From LVI-A0039 sp033105485 (GTDB taxonomy: Bacteria; Bacillota_I; Bacilli_A; UBA3375): DNA of 64,000 nt. Below the pieces are notes generated by a model. The model saw nothing but the letters and a program-made list of their open reading frames with translations, had not been told where the DNA came from and made no database searches. The translations under genes and the position numbers were made by a program. The stretch spans positions 1,550,001 to 1,614,000 of the forward strand of contig CP136956.1 of NCBI GenBank assembly GCA_033105485.1, given 5' to 3'. This document shows, piece after piece, positions 53,007 through 61,002 of the stretch; position 1 is the stretch's first letter; every line of letters begins with the position of its first letter.

Positions 53007-54656
53007 ATAAAATTTTGTAAGTATACTAGTAAATGGACTAATCAAGTCATTGTATCACTTAAGAATGATTTAGATGATATGACAATTGATCGTATGAGAA
53101 AAACAGATGTTAACATCAACATTATTAACTTACGTAATCCTATTATGAGTGATAGATTTAATCCAATGAAACAAGTCAATGATTGGATTGATAAATTTAA
53201 TAATGCTACAAATGAAACGGAAAAGCTTAAGACATACTCTAAAGCAGAAAAACATTCTAAGACATTAGCGGCCGCAATTGTAAAAGCTGTAGATGACACC
53301 CAAGCAAGTGGTGGAGATCAATTCTTCAAAAATACAGCACAAGGACTTATTGCTGCTATTATACTTTTAGTAGCTGAATATGGCGAAGGTAGTGAAAGGC
53401 AACTAATTTCAGTATTTAAGTTGATCATAGAATTAAATGGTCTAACTGAAGAAAGTACAGATACTCAACAAAAGTCACATCTTAAAGAACTTTTAGAAAA
53501 GAATCCAGAACATCGAGCTAATCTTTTAGCTGGTGCAAGTATGAGTGCTGATAACCGTACATCGATGAACGTATTCTCAAGCGCACTAAGTGAATTACTT
53601 TCTTTTATGGATCTAGAGATAGAACAAATGTTCCAGTCTGAAGAGGGAGAATTAGATCTTCATGAATATGTAACAAATAAAAGTGTTATCTATTTAATTA
53701 TTCCAGATGAGGATAGTACGAAGCACTTTATTGGTAGTTTATTTTACAGGTTATTATTCGATATGGCAATTGCTACGGCCGAAAATGAGTTCGGTGGGAA
53801 ACTACCTTACAACATTATGAACCATCATGATGAGTTTGGCCAGTTCCCAGCAATTAAAGATTACGATGGAATTGTACAAGCATTACGTTCAAGAGGTATC
53901 AAGAATATTACGTATCTTCAGAACTTCCCTCAAGTCAAAAATAGATATGGTGAGAATAAGGCAAAAAATATTATTGCTTCATATCAAATTATGATGCATG
54001 CAGCACTACCACCAGATGATGATGAGTGGCGAAAAGCGATGAGTGAACGACTTGGAAAAGAAACAATTCAAACCTCATCAGTTAATTATGGTACGAGTGG
54101 AAAAAACTATGTTCCAACATCGAATTAGAATAGGTGTACTAATAAGTCGCTTATTGGCCGTGAACTATTAACGCCTGATGAACTGTCACGATTACCAGTA
54201 GGAGTTTGGATAGTTGTAGAAACAGGTAAGTACCCAATGAAGATGACAATGAAGTTAGCTACAGACTTATGGACAATCAAAGAGGTAAATAACTTTGAAG
54301 AGAAACCTATTAATGCAATAGACACTCTTAAGTTAGAAAAACTCGACTCAATCTTTAATAAACTAGCAGAAGAAAGGAATTTAAGAATTATGAGTGCAAT
54401 ATATGAACAAAGTGAAACTGAGGAATATCAATATGCTCCAGAGTTAATAGAAGAAGAGACAAATAATTACAATGAGAATTATGAGAAACTGGTAAATTAT
54501 TTAAAGGATCATGAAATCACATATGATGAAGAAATGTTAAGAACACTAACATTAGACACAAGTATGAAGTCTGAACTTAATAGTTACATACAAAACTTAG
54601 ATAATACGTCAATGCTCTTAAAGAGAGAAATTTATAAAATAATAAAGGGATTTTAA
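53007..54656 (+). pseudogene. VirD4/TraG-type coupling ATPase, truncated and interrupted
   Basis: The open frame begins after a TAG (53004-53006) without a convincing start. It shows only the C-terminal part of a type IV coupling protein: MSDRFNPMKQVNDWID, the Walker B segment NHHDEFGQFPAIKDYDG, QALRSRGIKNITYLQNFPQ and KNIIASYQIMM. The N-terminal membrane region and Walker A are absent. An in-frame TAG (54126-54128) interrupts it; the same frame continues LIGRELLTPDELSRLPVGVW, typical of the family C-terminus. Coupling proteins deliver DNA to a conjugative pore, so this is a relic of transfer genes. Confidence 0.85.
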
Positions 54657-54699
54657 GAACATCATTTGTGTTATAATATAGAAAAATTCTTGGAGTATT

Positions 54700-55893
54700 A
54701 TGGAAAACGTAAATTTACTTGTAAGTTATAATAGTGAAATAATAAGAAAAAATAAAAATAAGTTAGTATATTCAGTATTTAACCAATCTATAACAGGTGA
54801 TAATATCAAGGAGATAATTGGAAAAATTGGAAAATACAAGAATATAAAATCTATGTATTTTCAGCTGATAAACTGTACGTTTGAAGATATATTAGTGATT
54901 CTAATTTTTGAATCCCTAATATTGCATTTGCTTAAAAGTGATGTAAAAATTTACATGCAAGTAAAGTTATTAGAAGATCCACAATACTCAATCAATAATG
55001 AACTCTTTTTGAAATCACCAATCAGAGTAACTTTAGATAAATCACAAGAAGTAAAAAATAATTTTTATAAATTAGATGAAAAAATATATTATGAGTATTA
55101 TTATGCATTATCACCAACTCAAGTATACGGGTTGAATGAAAATAAAGAGCACTTTAGATTATTCGTATCAAAAGAAACAATTCAAGATAGAAAACTGATG
55201 AATAAAGTAATTAAAAAGTTGCGTTTATATCTTGAAAAAGTTCTTGGAGAAGAAAAAAATAAAGAAATCAAACAATTGATACTCGAATTAATAACGAATA
55301 TTAAAGAACATGCATTATCAGATTTGATTGTAGAAGTCGTAGTGTTAGATGCTATAGATAATAGGACAAATGAGTTGGTTCAGTACATTACAGTGGGACT
55401 AATTTCGTATTCTAAACAACAATTATATTCAAAAATAGAGGATTTTTACCAGAAGGTCGACAATCAAATGCATGTGGGTTCATTACTAGAAGCTGAATAT
55501 TCTTTGTTAAGTGAGATTAACGCTAGTCACCAACTACTAACAAACGATGATAGTAACGAATATGAACATGAACATATGAGAATGTTACAGACTTTCCAAG
55601 ATGGAGTTACCGGTAGAGAAGAGTCATTTGGTAATGATTCGGGTACCGGGTTAGCTAACACAATTAAAATAATTAGTATGAGAACAAGTGATGAGACAGG
55701 TTTATCATACGTTTATTCTGGAAATCATATTTGTTATTTTAGAACAAATTCACTTATTTTCGACAATAAAATTTGTACCTTTAATACAATAGGGGATTAT
55801 AAGCAATTGCCAGATGAAAGCATATATGAGAAATCTAGTGTATTTTTTCCGGGGACAGCATTTCATCTGATTTTTCCAATAGAAAAGGGGTAA
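54700..55893 (+). CDS. GHKL-type ATPase domain protein of an unclassified module
   Basis: This 397-residue protein has a C-terminal histidine-kinase-like ATPase fold. The N box is ELITNIKEH (Glu196, Asn200) and a G box is DSGTGLAN (from Asp313). The expected DxGxG (G1) motif is replaced by SYSKQQL, so nucleotide binding may be altered. There is no phospho-acceptor His domain. Residues 40-110 look like a small alpha/beta STAS-like domain. It has its own extended -10 (54669-54677) and a TGGAG site. The next two genes follow at 1 bp and with an overlap. A partner-switching or immune role is inferred. Confidence 0.6.
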   Translation: MENVNLLVSYNSEIIRKNKNKLVYSVFNQSITGDNIKEIIGKIGKYKNIKSMYFQLINCTFEDILVILIFESLILHLLKSDVKIYMQVKLLEDPQYSINNELFLKSPIRVTLDKSQEVKNNFYKLDEKIYYEYYYALSPTQVYGLNENKEHFRLFVSKETIQDRKLMNKVIKKLRLYLEKVLGEEKNKEIKQLILELITNIKEHALSDLIVEVVVLDAIDNRTNELVQYITVGLISYSKQQLYSKIEDFYQKVDNQMHVGSLLEAEYSLLSEINASHQLLTNDDSNEYEHEHMRMLQTFQDGVTGREESFGNDSGTGLANTIKIISMRTSDETGLSYVYSGNHICYFRTNSLIFDNKICTFNTIGDYKQLPDESIYEKSSVFFPGTAFHLIFPIEKG

Positions 55894-55894
55894 T

Positions 55895-56203
55895 ATGAAA
55901 AAATATGAAATCAAGAATGAAGAAACATTATGGGGGAATGATTATGGGCGTGAAGATGCCTTAAAAATTATAGATGAACTAGAAATTGTAAATGATGATA
56001 AAATACTTATTTCATTTTCAGATGAAATTGAAGATGTGGTAATTTCATATGTTGAAGGTTTTTTTAATACGTTTTCAAAAAGGTTTTCAAAAGAGTTTTG
56101 TAAAAATAATATAATAATTGATTCAAAAATTAATGATATTGTTTTACCATTTGCTAAATATGTAACATCAACTAAGTTTGAGGAAACAGGTAACAATGAA
56201 TGA
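55895..56203 (+). CDS. Small STAS-like (DUF4325-like) protein
   Basis: This 102-residue protein has the layout of STAS-like domains: a strand (KILISFSDEIEDVVISYV), an amphipathic helix (EGFFNTFSKRFSKEF) and a second strand (NNIIIDSKI). The position directly after a GHKL ATPase supports the call, as such pairs occur together. STAS domains often serve as the protein partner of GHKL kinases in partner switching. It ends in TGA, uncommon here. Its stop overlaps the next gene. The domain identity is tentative. Confidence 0.5.
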   Translation: MKKYEIKNEETLWGNDYGREDALKIIDELEIVNDDKILISFSDEIEDVVISYVEGFFNTFSKRFSKEFCKNNIIIDSKINDIVLPFAKYVTSTKFEETGNNE

Positions 56204-56645
56204 TTACACAAAACTGTTAGAGGAAATAGCCAAACCCAACGCAGTGGATTACATTAGTTTACTAGCAAGTTTCTTTATGGGTGGAGTGGGAATCTACTTT
56301 GCTTCAACAGCGAATAAAATGAGTAGCAGTTTTAATGAAGTGCAGAAAAAACATTTAAATGTCTCTCCCCTGCTAGAAGAATTTTTTTACACAAAACTTG
56401 AAGAACTGCCAGATTTAAATTATTCAAAAGAAACTAAAGTTTATCTAAAAAAACTAATATTTCATGTAGAGTCAGTATATGAGACGACAGAGTATGAAGA
56501 GTTTAGGGAAAAGTTTAGAGTTCATGCTAATAAGGTTTGTGATTATATTGCCGATAAAGAACTTAAAGAATATCAAAAAATGACTATGATAAATGAGGAA
56601 AGTAAATTGATTAGGCAACTTTTACGAAATAAGTTCTTTGAATAG
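56196..56645 (+). CDS. Single-pass membrane protein of the GHKL/STAS module
   Basis: This 149-residue protein has one membrane helix (about residues 16-36, DYISLLASFFMGGVGIYFAS) and a helical, charged C-terminal domain. No family is recognised. ATG 56196 overlaps the STAS-like gene by eight bases, so the three genes form one operon. A membrane protein as the last partner of a sensor ATPase operon is compatible with an effector, which is inference. Confidence 0.6.
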   Translation: MNDYTKLLEEIAKPNAVDYISLLASFFMGGVGIYFASTANKMSSSFNEVQKKHLNVSPLLEEFFYTKLEELPDLNYSKETKVYLKKLIFHVESVYETTEYEEFREKFRVHANKVCDYIADKELKEYQKMTMINEESKLIRQLLRNKFFE

Positions 56646-56656
56646 TCCGTGATGAC

Positions 56657-56662
56657 TATAAA
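56657..56662 (+). promoter_or_regulatory. Possible -10 of the toxin mRNA
   Basis: TATAAA lies 17 bases before the leader-peptide ATG. No good -35 is seen, so this promoter looks weaker than that of the opposing RNA. Confidence 0.4.
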
Positions 56663-56678
56663 CTAGGAGGGTAACGAA

Positions 56679-56717
56679 ATGCAAGTTATCGAAAGAAAAA
56701 CTATGCACGGAGGATAA
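56679..56717 (+). CDS. Leader peptide (12 aa) of the type I toxin mRNA
   Basis: A short frame MQVIERKTMHGG follows a strong site (TAGGAGGG). Its stop TAA overlaps the region just before the toxin ATG (TAATATG). It may couple translation of the toxin. It is too short to judge by itself. Confidence 0.45.
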   Translation: MQVIERKTMHGG

Positions 56718-56718
56718 T

Positions 56719-56775
56719 ATGATAGCAATTGTTTTATTGCTTGAACTAATTATCATACTACTTTTAACTAAGTAG
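56719..56775 (+). CDS. Putative type I toxin: 18-residue hydrophobic peptide
   Basis: The frame MIAIVLLLELIIILLLTK is almost entirely hydrophobic, long enough to span a membrane, with a terminal Lys. It has its own GGAGG site six bases upstream. Its length and character resemble Ibs-type toxins (18-19 residues). It lies head-to-head with an opposing short RNA that shares a terminator and a 16-bp direct repeat, as in the par/Fst family. The peptide has no clear sequence similarity to Fst itself. Confidence 0.6.
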   Translation: MIAIVLLLELIIILLLTK

Positions 56776-56777
56776 TA

Positions 56778-56793
56778 TTCTTCATACGTTATC
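56778..56793 (+). repeat. Direct repeat a of the toxin-antitoxin locus
   Basis: TTCTTCATACGTTATC is identical to 56841-56856. It lies in the 3' UTR of the toxin mRNA. Confidence 0.9.
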
Positions 56794-56804
56794 CTCCAAA
56801 GCAC

Positions 56805-56835
56805 AAAAAAAGGAGCCCTGGCAGGGGCTCCTTTT
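56805..56835. terminator. Bidirectional terminator of toxin mRNA and antitoxin RNA
   Basis: AGGAGCCC (56811-56818) pairs with GGGCTCCT (56825-56832). An A-run on the left (a 7-T tract for the leftward RNA) and TTTT on the right flank it. Confidence 0.88.
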
Positions 56836-56840
56836 CCTAT

Positions 56841-56856
56841 TTCTTCATACGTTATC
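56841..56856 (+). repeat. Direct repeat b of the toxin-antitoxin locus
   Basis: It is identical over 16 bp to repeat a (56778-56793) and begins the leftward RNA. Confidence 0.9.
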
Positions 56857-56862
56857 AAACAT

Positions 56863-56891
56863 ATTATAACACTTCAGTAATGAAATAACAA
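56863..56891 (-). promoter_or_regulatory. Promoter of the antitoxin RNA
   Basis: On the minus strand TTGTTA (56886-56891), a 17-base spacer and TGT-TATAAT (-10 at 56863-56868) form a strong promoter facing the toxin gene. Confidence 0.85.
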
Positions 56892-56951
56892 TATTTTTGT
56901 ATGAGTGATGTATAATAGTTATGAGAGATATAGTTTGGGAAAGAAGGAAAA

Positions 56952-57497
56952 ATGCTGTCATATGTAGATGAATTTATAGGGACGATACTGGAACAATCAA
57001 ATTCTAATGAGTGGGAAACAGCAAAGTATGAGTGGGTAATTGATGATTATGATATTGATACTAACTGCTCTTCTGAATGTATTTGTGGACATCAAGGGAT
57101 AAAATTTTTATACAAAATAAGAAATGAAAATAATGGAAATAAAATTTCTCCGATTGGGAGCTCATGTATTAAAAAATTTGAGCGTGAAGAGTTTAATGAA
57201 AACCTATCAGTAAATGAAAGTTACTTAAAAATATTGGAAGCTGTTGAAGAAAATCAATTTTTAGAATTAAAAGGTGGATTGTTCAGCAGAAAATTAATAA
57301 ATTATTTTTATGATCAAGGTATCTTTGAAGCAAATCAATATAATGGTTTTGATCCCTCGAAAGATCGAGACTTTTTATTAAAGATGTTCAATAGTAGAAA
57401 ATCAATGACGAGCGGACAGCAAGCAAAAGTTAGGGGAATTATTGGTTATACAATTGTTCCATACATTAGAAGTGAAATAGAAGGAAGAATATTATAA
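56952..57497 (+). CDS. Zinc-finger-like protein of mobile elements, unknown function
   Basis: This 181-residue protein has CSSECICGHQGIKFLYKI followed by NNGNKISPIGSSCIKKF, giving four Cys and a His spaced like a treble-clef or zinc ribbon (about residues 31-73). The pattern CxCG-x-I-N-NG-x-IGSxCIxKF is remembered from phage and plasmid hypothetical proteins. The C-terminal half is helical (FSRKLINYFYDQGIF). AAGAAGG precedes the ATG. A role in nucleic-acid binding is possible but unproven. Confidence 0.55.
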   Translation: MLSYVDEFIGTILEQSNSNEWETAKYEWVIDDYDIDTNCSSECICGHQGIKFLYKIRNENNGNKISPIGSSCIKKFEREEFNENLSVNESYLKILEAVEENQFLELKGGLFSRKLINYFYDQGIFEANQYNGFDPSKDRDFLLKMFNSRKSMTSGQQAKVRGIIGYTIVPYIRSEIEGRIL

Positions 57498-57552
57498 TAT
57501 ATGTTAATCTCTATTAGAGTCTTAAGAAAGGAGTCTCCGTAATTTTCGCATG

Positions 57553-57580
57553 GATCTACAGGAAACTGTAGGTCTTTTTT
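57553..57580 (+). terminator. Terminator before the LXG cassette
   Basis: GATCTACAG pairs with CTGTAGGTC around a GAAA tetraloop, followed by TTTTTT. A 14-codon frame from ATG 57550 (MDLQETVGLF...) crosses it and was not called. Confidence 0.85.
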
Positions 57581-57647
57581 CTTTTCATAACATTTAGAAA
57601 TTATTTTCTTGGTATACTATAAGTATAAAAATTAAGGAGTTTGAATT

Positions 57648-57896
57648 ATGGCATTACGAGGAGATTACATAACTGAATGTCTAGGTGAAATAAATAGACG
57701 TATCGGTTATATTGAAGAATTAGAAGAGCAATTTAAAAAATCAATGGATACAGGAGTAGAAAATTTAAAAACAAATGATGATATTGATGATGTATTACAA
57801 AGTATCAATAAGAAGCTTGATGATATGAGAGAAGAGTTGTATAGTGCAAGATCAAAACTTGCTGATGATGTGAGTGATATCGGAGGTTGGCTATAA
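57648..57896 (+). CDS. Small helical LXG-associated protein (WXG100-like), 1
   Basis: This 82-residue protein is all-helical with a long coiled coil (EINRRIGYIEELEEQFKK, NKKLDDMREELYSARSKL), the size of WXG100/Lap-type partners of type VII effectors. It is the first gene of a tightly packed cassette followed by a large LXG-like protein. Such small partners bind the LXG domain and guide secretion. No strict WxG motif is present, so the family call rests on size and context. Confidence 0.6.
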   Translation: MALRGDYITECLGEINRRIGYIEELEEQFKKSMDTGVENLKTNDDIDDVLQSINKKLDDMREELYSARSKLADDVSDIGGWL

Positions 57897-58186
57897 TGGA
57901 GATTAAAACTGATAGAGAAGTCCTAGAATATGTATCTAAAATATTAAACTCACAAATTGAAGATTTAGAAGAATTTGATAGTAAATTAAATGAAACTGAA
58001 GAAACTATCAATAGTAATAGTCTAGAGGGAGTTAACTCTATAATCGAAAATGGAAGTATCGATCTATTGGAAAGTTTAAATAGAGGATTAATTGAAAACC
58101 TTGAAGAATTAGTTAATGGAGTAGAGGCAATTGCAGATACATTTGAAGCTTTAGATACTAAGCTTAGTAAGGAGACTTCAAAATAA
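57896..58186 (+). CDS. Small helical LXG-associated protein, 2
   Basis: This 96-residue protein is helical (SKILNSQIEDLEEFDSKLNE, ESLNRGLIENLEELVNGVE). ATG 57896 overlaps the preceding stop (TAATG), and its own stop overlaps the next start. In known LXG operons two such proteins (Lap1/Lap2, or DUF5082/DUF5344 types) precede the effector. It is probably the second targeting partner. Confidence 0.6.
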   Translation: MEIKTDREVLEYVSKILNSQIEDLEEFDSKLNETEETINSNSLEGVNSIIENGSIDLLESLNRGLIENLEELVNGVEAIADTFEALDTKLSKETSK

Positions 58187-59637
58187 TGTTAGATATAAAA
58201 TTACGAATGGAAGACTTAGAAGATATCGAAGAGATTTATAGTGACTTTGAAATGGAACTAGGATTCACAGTAGATACATTAGAAGAAGCAATTGACTATA
58301 TGGAAGATGAACTTAGTGGTAAGTATAAGGAAAAGTTTATTGAAATATTCCAAGAACAGATTAAACAAATAAATGAGTATAGAGAGAGTGCAGCTGAATT
58401 GTACAAATTTGTGTCAACGGTTATTGAAGATATTAATGATTCTGTAGACATAGAAAACGAACAAATTTGCTTTGAGTATGATGAAGAGTTATTTAAAAAG
58501 TTAGTCGATAATGCTGAAGAGTTATTAGATTCGAATAGTTATGATTATAAGCGAATAGTTGAAATGTCATATGGGTTTGAAGATTGATATAATGCCCAAC
58601 AAAATAAGTTAAGTATTCATATAGATAGTAATAAGACACTTATATCTCAAACAGCAAGTAGTATCGAAGAGGGATTAAGATTACATGATGATAAAAAAGT
58701 ACTAAATCATAATTACAATGTAATCAAGAAACTTGACAATAAACTACAAGATATTAATTTTGATAAAGAAATTGAAGAATTGCAGGCTGCACGAAAAAAA
58801 TTAAATAAACTAGAGCTATTAAATGAATACCCTAACTTGCAATATTTTAACGGTTTTGACTCAATATCAATTTCAAATATTAGAGATGTAGGAGCAGCAA
58901 CTAAATCATTAAATCTTACGGAAAGTGATTTAAACAAGATATACTTAAAATCAAATATGAAAGACGGGAAATACGATTCACGCATTATCCAAATCCAACA
59001 AGATGAGATTGGGAAAGAGCCAAAGGATTATATGTTATACACTTGGAAAGATAATTCTGGAATGCCTCATCAAATTTGTTATAGAGAAGCGTATAAATTT
59101 TGGGGTATAGGAAAAGATGGAAAAGAGCAATATTTATACAAACATGAACGACCAGAGGATGTTGATTTTGATATGTATATGACGATGACAATACCAAATG
59201 GAATCATAATAAACACAGGTAATACTGAAGAGTTGGTAACATACAAAAATTTCGATCAATATTATCCGAAATATAAAAATGAGCTTAATGAACTTGGAAT
59301 TTATAGTGATGATGATTTAAAAGAACTTGCAAATTTTAATGCATCAGAAGAAGGGGCCAAGCAGTTGGCACTTATGTCTTTAGAAGCTGTACGAAATGAT
59401 TATCCACAGTATGCAGAACTGAACAACGAAGAAGTAATTCAAGAAATGCTTAAAGATTCAGAAAATGGTATAAGTACAAAAATTAGAGAAAGTTATGATA
59501 TAAAAGATTATATAGATGAAATAAAATATCATGCAATAGGATTTAATATAGGTATAAAAGATTCTCATACAGAAATGGCAGATATAGGACCGTATGATCC
59601 AGATTGGCAAACACTAATTTGGGAGGGGCTATGGTAA
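58186..59637 (+). pseudogene. LXG-type type VII effector interrupted by in-frame TGA
   Basis: Residues 1-133 form an acidic helical domain like the LXG N-terminus (EDLEDIEEIYSDFEMELGF). TGA at 58585-58587 then stops translation. The same frame continues without another stop to 59637, giving one product of 483 residues if TGA is read through (with Trp, FED-W-YNAQQ). The C-terminal part contains YMLYTWKDNSG, EAYKFWGIGKDG and DPDWQTLIWEGLW, and is not a toxin fold recognised here. Trp elsewhere in the gene is TGG, so a recent nonsense mutation is likelier than a different code. Confidence 0.65.
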
Positions 59638-60083
59638 AAAAAATCCTTTACATCTTTTTTTTAATTACAATACTATTATTAGTTATTATACATGTGTACA
59701 AGTCTATGAACTTAACTGATTTGCAAAAGATAGTAAAGAAAAATGGATTCGAACATTTTAATTCTAGCCAAACAATATATGATTCGTATAGATGGTTTGA
59801 AGAAGATAATGAAGAATTGTTTTGCAATAATTTGATATCAATTGAAGTCTATGATATTTACCCAACAACTATTACTTATTCATGTGTTACATTAGATGAA
59901 GATGGATTCACTGAATTTGTATATGATTATGGAACTAACACAGATAAGTTAAGCATTGGTAGTGGAGATTTTAGTCATCCTTCAGAAACGGTTAAAGATA
60001 AAGAATTGTACGAGAAAGTATACAATGAGAATTTTAAGGACTACAATGACAAGCTTGTTCAGGAATTAGAAAATTATAGTTAA
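59631..60083 (+). CDS. Membrane-anchored putative immunity protein, copy 1
   Basis: This 150-residue protein has an N-terminal membrane helix (about 4-24) and a globular external part with FCNNLISIEVYDIYPTTITYSC. ATG 59631 follows GGGAGG and overlaps the effector stop by seven bases. A small membrane protein directly after an LXG effector is the usual place of an immunity protein. It shares a pattern with the next gene (C-x-V-x-V-Y-D-x-x-P-T-x-I-x-Y-x-C). Confidence 0.6.
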   Translation: MVKKILYIFFLITILLLVIIHVYKSMNLTDLQKIVKKNGFEHFNSSQTIYDSYRWFEEDNEELFCNNLISIEVYDIYPTTITYSCVTLDEDGFTEFVYDYGTNTDKLSIGSGDFSHPSETVKDKELYEKVYNENFKDYNDKLVQELENYS

Positions 60084-60114
60084 TAATATATTATCTGGGA
60101 GGTTACACCTTAAG

Positions 60115-60567
60115 ATGAAAAGAATAACTCTCTTGATAGCAATTGTTTTGTTGTTAACTACAATTATTATATTAAATAAAAAAAGTAGTTATGAATACTT
60201 ACTAATTGAAAATGGTTTTGTATGGAATCAATCAGATATGCATGAGTATGATGGGTATTATTTGGAAATGGATACATCAAACAGTGACTTTTGCAAAGAG
60301 CGAAAAAATGTCAGTGTATATGATTGGGAGCCAACATCTATATCATATTATTGTCAAGAAACAGAAGAGTATGATACTGTAAAAGAGTATGAATACGATC
60401 TTGATTCCGAAAAACTTTATTATGTTCGAGGTGCTTCTGTGTATGCAAAAGAGTTGGAATTAACAAATCAAGAGAAAAAAGAATATGATACGCTATTTAC
60501 GGTAGAATTCGCAAGCATTAATGAAGAGTTAAAAGGTGAATATTATCAATTTTGGGGGAATGATTAG
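60115..60567 (+). CDS. Membrane-anchored putative immunity protein, copy 2
   Basis: This 150-residue paralogue of the preceding gene has a membrane helix (about 5-21) and FCKERKNVSVYDWEPTSISYYC, matching the shared Cys and PT motifs. GGGAGG precedes the ATG with long spacing. Extra immunity copies next to an effector are common for polymorphic toxins. Its stop overlaps the next gene by eight bases. Confidence 0.6.
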   Translation: MKRITLLIAIVLLLTTIIILNKKSSYEYLLIENGFVWNQSDMHEYDGYYLEMDTSNSDFCKERKNVSVYDWEPTSISYYCQETEEYDTVKEYEYDLDSEKLYYVRGASVYAKELELTNQEKKEYDTLFTVEFASINEELKGEYYQFWGND

Positions 60568-60964
60568 AAAATTAGTTATTATTACTTTGCTAGTAGGTGG
60601 ATTTAGTCTTATATTTATAGCGAATTATTTTAGATCGTTTGATTTAATTGCAACTACATCAACACAGACAATAAGTGGGCTATGGAATCCGCAAGTTCTT
60701 GTAAGCAGTGTAGATATACCTGTAGGTGCTACAAAGATTTGTACAGGTGTAAATTATGTCAATGTGAAAGTTAGTGAATACGATGAGAACGAATTGATAG
60801 AATACAGTGAAAATGGAATAATGTACAATCAGCCAATAATAAATGAGGAAAAAATAAAACCTTTATCTTGTACAATAATAGAAATACAAGATAATATGGT
60901 GCTAGAAGGAACTAATAATGATTGGGGAAATGTAAATTATTATATTAAATTTGAAGATAAGTAG
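60560..60964 (+). CDS. Membrane-anchored hypothetical protein at the end of the LXG cassette
   Basis: This 134-residue protein has an N-terminal membrane helix (about 4-24, LVIITLLVGGFSLIFIANYF) and an external domain with two Cys (KICTGVN, PLSCTII). ATG 60560 follows GGGGGA and overlaps the preceding gene. It is not clearly related to the two immunity-like proteins. It may be an unrelated immunity gene or an accessory lipoprotein-like factor. Confidence 0.5.
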   Translation: MIRKLVIITLLVGGFSLIFIANYFRSFDLIATTSTQTISGLWNPQVLVSSVDIPVGATKICTGVNYVNVKVSEYDENELIEYSENGIMYNQPIINEEKIKPLSCTIIEIQDNMVLEGTNNDWGNVNYYIKFEDK

Positions 60965-60985
60965 AGTATTCTACTTGTCTTTTTT
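60956..60985 (+). terminator. Terminator of the LXG cassette
   Basis: GATAAGTAGA pairs with TCTACTTGTC (one G-U) around GTAT, followed by TTTTTT. Confidence 0.9.
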
Positions 60986-61002
60986 GTATTCAAAATTGGA
61001 TT

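Larger units (their letters stand above)
56805..56856 (-). ncRNA. Putative antitoxin RNA (RNAII-like, about 52 nt)
   Basis: A near-perfect minus-strand promoter predicts a start at about 56856. The RNA would begin with the complement of direct repeat b and end at the shared hairpin. Its 5' GAUAACGUAUGAAGAA can pair with repeat a in the toxin mRNA as well as with its own coding complement, and its terminator loop can pair with the toxin mRNA hairpin. This is the pairing layout of RNAII in the pAD1 par system. Confidence 0.6.

Noticed and set aside
56622..56858. A 78-codon leftward frame covering the toxin locus
   Set aside because: It is antisense to the toxin and crosses the bidirectional terminator hairpin. 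The sequence is better explained by two converging RNAs, and the frame has no ribosome-binding site.
58186..59637. Genetic code 4 (TGA as Trp) to explain the interrupted effector
   Set aside because: Core genes use TGG for Trp and none contains an internal TGA. Other genes here (STAS-like, recombinase) end sensibly at TGA.
56719..60180. Similarity between the toxin coding sequence (56719-56740) and the start of the second immunity-like gene (60130-60150)
   Set aside because: The shared run (GATAGCAATTGTTTT) is short and both encode hydrophobic helices, so chance is enough.
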